Source: Thermodesulfobacteriota bacterium
Lineage (GTDB): Bacteria; Desulfobacterota; BSN033; UBA1163
Direction of reading: 5' to 3'
Assembly: GCA_030024065.1 (NCBI GenBank)
Contig: JASEIE010000132.1
Coordinates: forward strand, 1,297-10,275
Length of the DNA: 8,979 nucleotides
Part shown: positions 6,131 to 8,979 of the stretch, piece by piece
How positions within the stretch are numbered: position 1 is the stretch's first letter
Layout of the letters: every line of letters starts with the position of its first letter
Position numbers and translations under genes: made by a program
Notes under the pieces: generated by a model
Databases searched by the model: none
Told to the model about the DNA's origin: nothing
The model's input: the letters and a program-made list of their open reading frames with translations, nothing else

Positions 6131-6136
6131 TCAAAG

Positions 6137-6143
6137 AAAGGAG
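6137..6143 (+). promoter_or_regulatory. Ribosome binding site that fixes the thiolase start at TTG 6150
   Basis: AAAGGAG lies six bases before TTG at 6150. The upstream in-frame ATG at 6096 has no such site and would overlap the dehydrogenase relic and add 18 residues that no thiolase has. From the TTG the protein begins (M)KQAVIISAVRTPVGR, the standard thiolase N-terminus. Confidence 0.8.
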
Positions 6144-6149
6144 AATCCT

Positions 6150-7391
6150 TTGAAACAGGCGGTCATCATCAGTGCTGTACGTACACCTGTCGGGAGATAC
6201 ATGGGGGTCTTAAAAGAGGTGCCTGCTTATGATCTCGGCAGCCTTGTCTTAAATGAGGCGGTGAAAAAAGTTGGAGTCGATCCAGCACAGATCAATGAGG
6301 TCATTTTAGGTCAGTCCTACCAGAGCGGTGAATATGTCAATATCGCCCGAATGTCTCTTCTAAAGGCAGGGTGGCCTGACTCTATTCCCGGCATTACTCT
6401 GGATCGTCGTTGTTGTACCGGCCTTGATGTCATCTGTTTTGCTGCCATGAAGATCCAATCTGATAATGCAGATATGGTGATTGCAGGTGGAGTGGAGAGC
6501 ATGAGCAGCGCTGAGTTTTATCTACCCGGCGATATCAAGTGGGGAGTGGGTGGCAAAAAGGGGATGCCTCGCGGCCATGGAGACCTCTCAATATGGGGGA
6601 TCCCTTTTTATGATCGGATTCAAAGAGCTCGGGTGATGTCCCAACCTGAGGAGAGGTATGGGATACTTCCGGCCATGATGTCCTGGGCCGAAACTGCAGC
6701 AAAAGAAGAAGGGATCCGTCGTGAAGATTGTGATCGCTGGGCTTTGGAGAGTCATCGTAAGGCCTGTGCGGCGATCGAATCGGAAAAGTTTCGGGAAGAG
6801 ATCGTGCCCGTCCCTGTTCCTCAATCCAAGGGAAATGTCACGATGGTTGATCGCGATGAAAATCCAAGATCTGATACCACTTTGGAACAATTGGAAAAAC
6901 TTCAACCTGTTATGGGAGGCGTTTGTACTGCCGGTAATTCGTCAACCGAAAATGATGGTGCTGCTGCCTGTGTCATCACTTCTGATGAACAGGCTAAAAA
7001 ACTTGGAGTAAAACCACTCGCTCATATCAAGGCCTTTAGTCTCGCCGGTGCTGACCCTCGCCGCACCTATCTAACCGTTCCGAAAGCTGTAGAGGGGGTT
7101 TTGGAAAAGTCCAACCTGGACATAGGTCAAATGGATTTGATTGAGATCCAGGAAGCTTTTGCCGCGCAGGTCCTGGCAGATCTGAAAATGATGAATCTGA
7201 CAGAGAAGGACTATTCCAAGGTGAATGTCAATGGGTCCGGCATATCACTCGGGCATCCCATTGCCTGTACGGGAACAAGAGTGCTCGTGACACTTCTTCA
7301 TGAGATGAGGCGGCGAAACAGCCGCTATGGTCTGGAAAGCATCTGTGGTGGAGGAGGTTTGGGCATCGCGGCGATTTTTGAACGCAGATAG
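6150..7391 (+). CDS. Thiolase (acetyl-CoA acyltransferase/acetyltransferase family), 413 residues, TTG start
   Basis: This enzyme should cleave 3-oxoacyl-CoA with CoA, the last step of beta-oxidation, or run in reverse. With the TTG start the sequence opens with KQAVIISAVRTPVGR. The acylated cysteine is Cys88 in DRRCCTGLDV, followed by AGGVESMS (112-119), NDGAAA (268-273), GHP with His369 (368-370), and the second cysteine, Cys399, in CGGGGLG (399-405). Several motifs are atypical: CCTG in place of C-G/A-S-G, QEAFAAQ (334-340) in place of NEAFAAQ, and GHPIACTGTR where GHPxGxTGxR is usual. A thiolase subfamily with LDRRCC exists in my memory of other bacteria, so this may be a specialised group. 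All catalytic Cys/His positions are kept, so activity is likely; substrate may be unusual. It follows the dehydrogenase relic by 19 bp and closes the beta-oxidation set. Confidence 0.92.
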   Translation: MKQAVIISAVRTPVGRYMGVLKEVPAYDLGSLVLNEAVKKVGVDPAQINEVILGQSYQSGEYVNIARMSLLKAGWPDSIPGITLDRRCCTGLDVICFAAMKIQSDNADMVIAGGVESMSSAEFYLPGDIKWGVGGKKGMPRGHGDLSIWGIPFYDRIQRARVMSQPEERYGILPAMMSWAETAAKEEGIRREDCDRWALESHRKACAAIESEKFREEIVPVPVPQSKGNVTMVDRDENPRSDTTLEQLEKLQPVMGGVCTAGNSSTENDGAAACVITSDEQAKKLGVKPLAHIKAFSLAGADPRRTYLTVPKAVEGVLEKSNLDIGQMDLIEIQEAFAAQVLADLKMMNLTEKDYSKVNVNGSGISLGHPIACTGTRVLVTLLHEMRRRNSRYGLESICGGGGLGIAAIFERR

Positions 7392-7423
7392 ACCTTAGAA
7401 AAAAGGCCCTCAATAAATAACCT

Positions 7424-7498
7424 TAACGTTGCATTGAAAAGGGAGGCGGATGTGCTTCCAATCCTTTACAATTGCGGATTTTTTCTATAGTTTATGGG
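7424..7498 (+). repeat. Imperfect direct repeat, unit 1
   Basis: Unit 1 shares with unit 2 the ordered blocks TTAA(C/G)GTT, AGGC, ATGT or ATGTG, TTCCAA, CCTTTA, TTCT and TTTATGGG, at nearly the same spacing, with single-base gaps between. Similarity fades afterwards but GTCAC recurs in both. The copies are about 200 bp apart. Confidence 0.4.
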
Positions 7499-7565
7499 AA
7501 ACATAAGATGTCACTTGAGGTGGCCTTTGTGATATGCTTGAAAACTGAGTAGCAAAACGTTTAAA

Positions 7566-7595
7566 GGTGCCGCTGTAAAGGTTTTACAGCACACC
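7566..7595 (+). other. Strong hairpin between thiolase and prpF
   Basis: A perfect 8-bp stem GCTGTAAA/TTTACAGC (7572-7579, 7583-7590) with loop GGT is extended outward by GGTG (7566-7569) and CACC (7592-7595) across a small internal bulge. The bases after it (ACCTCCCTTTTC) have only a short, delayed T run. It could be an inefficient terminator of the beta-oxidation operon or a binding site near the prpF promoter. Confidence 0.5.
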
Positions 7596-7609
7596 CACCT
7601 CCCTTTTCA

Positions 7610-7615
7610 TATAAT
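7610..7615 (+). promoter_or_regulatory. Perfect -10 hexamer ahead of prpF
   Basis: TATAAT matches consensus, but the bases 16-18 upstream do not form a -35 element; TTTACA (7583-7588) is 21 bp away, which is too far. If it is used, activator help would be expected. The leader would be about 140 bases. Confidence 0.3.
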
Positions 7616-7628
7616 TTTTATACAACTG

Positions 7629-7698
7629 TTAAGGTTAAATCGGCAGGCAGGTATGTTTCCAAGCCTTTATCATGAAGTTCTTCTGAACATTTTATGGG
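7629..7698 (+). repeat. Imperfect direct repeat, unit 2
   Basis: This copy lies just ahead of prpF. Its shared blocks with unit 1 include TTAAGGTT, GGCAGG, TATGTTTCCAA, CCTTTA and TTTATGGG. Duplication of an upstream region, or two copies of a small degenerate element, would both explain it. Confidence 0.4.
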
Positions 7699-7745
7699 TC
7701 ACAGGGGGGCGTCACCTTCGACCGGCTTAATTTAACTATTTGTGT

Positions 7746-7752
7746 AAGGAGG
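7746..7752 (+). promoter_or_regulatory. Ribosome binding site that fixes the prpF start at ATG 7758
   Basis: AAGGAGG is five bases before ATG 7758. A longer in-frame reading from TTG at 7740 would run through this site and has none of its own, so the ATG is preferred. Confidence 0.85.
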
Positions 7753-7757
7753 ATCTT

Positions 7758-8918
7758 ATGAATCAGCAAGAGAGATTTCGATGCACGATAGTAAGGGGAG
7801 GAACCAGCAAGGGAGTTTTCATGATGAGAAATGAACTCCCTCAAGACCCGAAACTGAGGGATAAAGTCATCCTAGCTATCTATGGAACCCCGGATATCAG
7901 GCAGATTGACGGCCTGGGAGGGGCCGATTTTTTGACCAGCAAGTTTGCTATGATTGGACCTCCAACCCGCCCGGATGCGGACGTGGACTACACCTTTGGC
8001 CAAGTTGGAATCCTCTTGCCAAAAGTCGATTACACGACTACGTGCGGAAACATTTCTGCTGGGGTAGGCCCGTTCGCTATTCATCATGGATTGGTGGACA
8101 TTAAAGAACCTATCACAAATGTGACAATCCATCTGACGAATAATAACAGGATATTGAAAGCAGAGGTTCCGATCGTAGACGGAGAGCTGGCGGTGGAGGG
8201 AGATTGTAAAATTGATGGGTGTCCAGGCACCGGAGCGAAAATCAGAATAGATTGGTCAGACACGGCTGGAATCGTGACTAATAAGATCCTGCCGACAGGA
8301 AATGCGAAAGATGTCTTGACTGGGGAAGGGATTGGGGACGTCACCGTATCTATTGTGGACGCAGGAAACCCGGTTGTATTCCTCCATGCTGAACGTTTGG
8401 GATTCAAGGGAACGGAATCACCCTTTGAGATTGAGGAAGACAAGACTTTATTGGACAGGTTGGAAAGGATCCGTTCAGTCGCAGCACAGAGAATAGGATT
8501 TGTTAAAGATTGGAAGAATGGGACGAAAGATAGCCAATTTCTTCCTTTTATTGCGATGGTGAATTCGGCGAGAGATTTTATTGACTACACGACTGGAAAA
8601 ACTGTTGGAGCGGATTCATGTGACATTCTGTCGCGGCTATTATTCAACCAAAAAATGCACAAGACCTATCCAGGCACTGGAACCATCTCTACGGGAACAG
8701 CAGCCCAAATTCCTGGGACAGTGGTCAATGAATTGTTAAAGGAGTCTGCCAAGAAGAAAAAGGAGGTAAGAATAGGACATCCTGCAGGAGTTATTACCAT
8801 CGAAGTGGATGCGGGGATTGAAAACAATAAGCCCTTTTTGAAAAAGGCGGTTATTACTCGAACAGCCAGAATCATTATGGATGGCTATGTCTATGTAAGG
8901 AAAAGTTTGATGAGATAG
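7758..8918 (+). CDS. PrpF-family cis-trans isomerase/tautomerase, 386 residues
   Basis: PrpF proteins have the two-domain fold of diaminopimelate epimerase. They move a proton and double bond on small unsaturated polycarboxylates, for example 2-methylaconitate in the methylcitrate cycle or 4-oxalomesaconate in gallate degradation. Visible family features are RGGTSKG (13-19), QIDGLGGADFLTSK (49-62), TTTCGNISAGVGPFAI (93-108), DAGNPVVF (201-208), GHPAGV (340-345) and RTARIIMDGYVYV (368-380). Lys62 and Cys96 have the same 34-residue spacing as Lys73 and Cys107 of Shewanella PrpF, residues I recall as active-site ones. No aconitase (acnD), prpB or prpC is beside it, so a classical methylcitrate role is not supported by context. 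A partner pathway with the neighbouring acyl-CoA genes or the TctA transporter is inference. Family is secure, substrate unknown. Confidence 0.9.
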   Translation: MNQQERFRCTIVRGGTSKGVFMMRNELPQDPKLRDKVILAIYGTPDIRQIDGLGGADFLTSKFAMIGPPTRPDADVDYTFGQVGILLPKVDYTTTCGNISAGVGPFAIHHGLVDIKEPITNVTIHLTNNNRILKAEVPIVDGELAVEGDCKIDGCPGTGAKIRIDWSDTAGIVTNKILPTGNAKDVLTGEGIGDVTVSIVDAGNPVVFLHAERLGFKGTESPFEIEEDKTLLDRLERIRSVAAQRIGFVKDWKNGTKDSQFLPFIAMVNSARDFIDYTTGKTVGADSCDILSRLLFNQKMHKTYPGTGTISTGTAAQIPGTVVNELLKESAKKKKEVRIGHPAGVITIEVDAGIENNKPFLKKAVITRTARIIMDGYVYVRKSLMR

Positions 8919-8979
8919 TTTGAAGGAAGCATCCCCAATTCCGTGAAGACAGAATGGACTCCAGAGGGGTAGGCGGACC

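Larger units (their letters stand above)
7392..7757. other. 366-bp intergenic region with repeats and a hairpin, no gene
   Basis: No credible coding region is seen. The region carries an imperfect direct repeat (7424-7498 and 7629-7698), a strong hairpin (7566-7595) and a TATAAT hexamer (7610-7615). Short ATG frames inside the repeat units have no ribosome binding sites. The size and the -10 hexamer suggest that prpF is transcribed apart from the beta-oxidation genes. Confidence 0.6.

Noticed and set aside
6096..6149. Upstream ATG start for the thiolase
   Set aside because: It lacks a ribosome binding site, overlaps the dehydrogenase relic, and adds residues absent from thiolases; TTG at 6150 has AAAGGAG.

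Overview
The window looks like a chromosomal segment from an anaerobic, fatty- or organic-acid-degrading bacterium. A Desulfobacterota (deltaproteobacterial), possibly syntrophic or sulfate-reducing, source is the best guess. The clues are a compact single-domain beta-oxidation cluster, a tripartite tricarboxylate transporter permease, strong Shine-Dalgarno sites, and a transposase N-terminus of a type remembered from that group. The taxonomic call is inference; no rRNA or other marker gene is present.

Left part, minus strand (1-1510): the N-terminal 310 residues of a TctA-type permease run off the left edge. Upstream of it in the same direction are a 48-residue single-membrane-span protein with an excellent ribosome binding site and two very short, doubtful ORFs, with hairpins between them. 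Middle (1511-2841): mostly AT-rich and gene-poor. It holds a large imperfect inverted repeat carrying three DnaA-box-like 9-mers, and directly after it the broken 5' part of a transposase gene, so this is probably a decayed insertion sequence. The end of the stretch has a good sigma-70 promoter and a 19-bp palindrome ahead of the next operon.

Right part, plus strand (2842-7391): 3-hydroxyacyl-CoA dehydrogenase, enoyl-CoA hydratase, acyl-CoA dehydrogenase, a C-terminal relic of a second acyl-CoA dehydrogenase, and a thiolase. The four intact genes give one full turn of beta-oxidation (dehydrogenation, hydration, second dehydrogenation, thiolysis). No acyl-CoA ligase, CoA-transferase or electron-transfer flavoprotein is in the window. 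After a 366-bp gap with an imperfect direct repeat and a strong hairpin comes a PrpF-family isomerase (7758-8918), a relative of 2-methylaconitate cis-trans isomerase and 4-oxalomesaconate tautomerase.

Putting this together, which is inference: a carboxylic acid, perhaps a di- or tricarboxylate given the TctA and PrpF genes, may be imported, isomerised and degraded as its CoA thioester. The most notable points are the atypical thiolase active-site motifs, the small membrane ORF next to TctA, the acyl-CoA dehydrogenase relic, the inverted repeat with DnaA-like boxes, and the duplicated region ahead of prpF. I see no CRISPR array, tRNA or rRNA, and no convincing new defence or mobile system.
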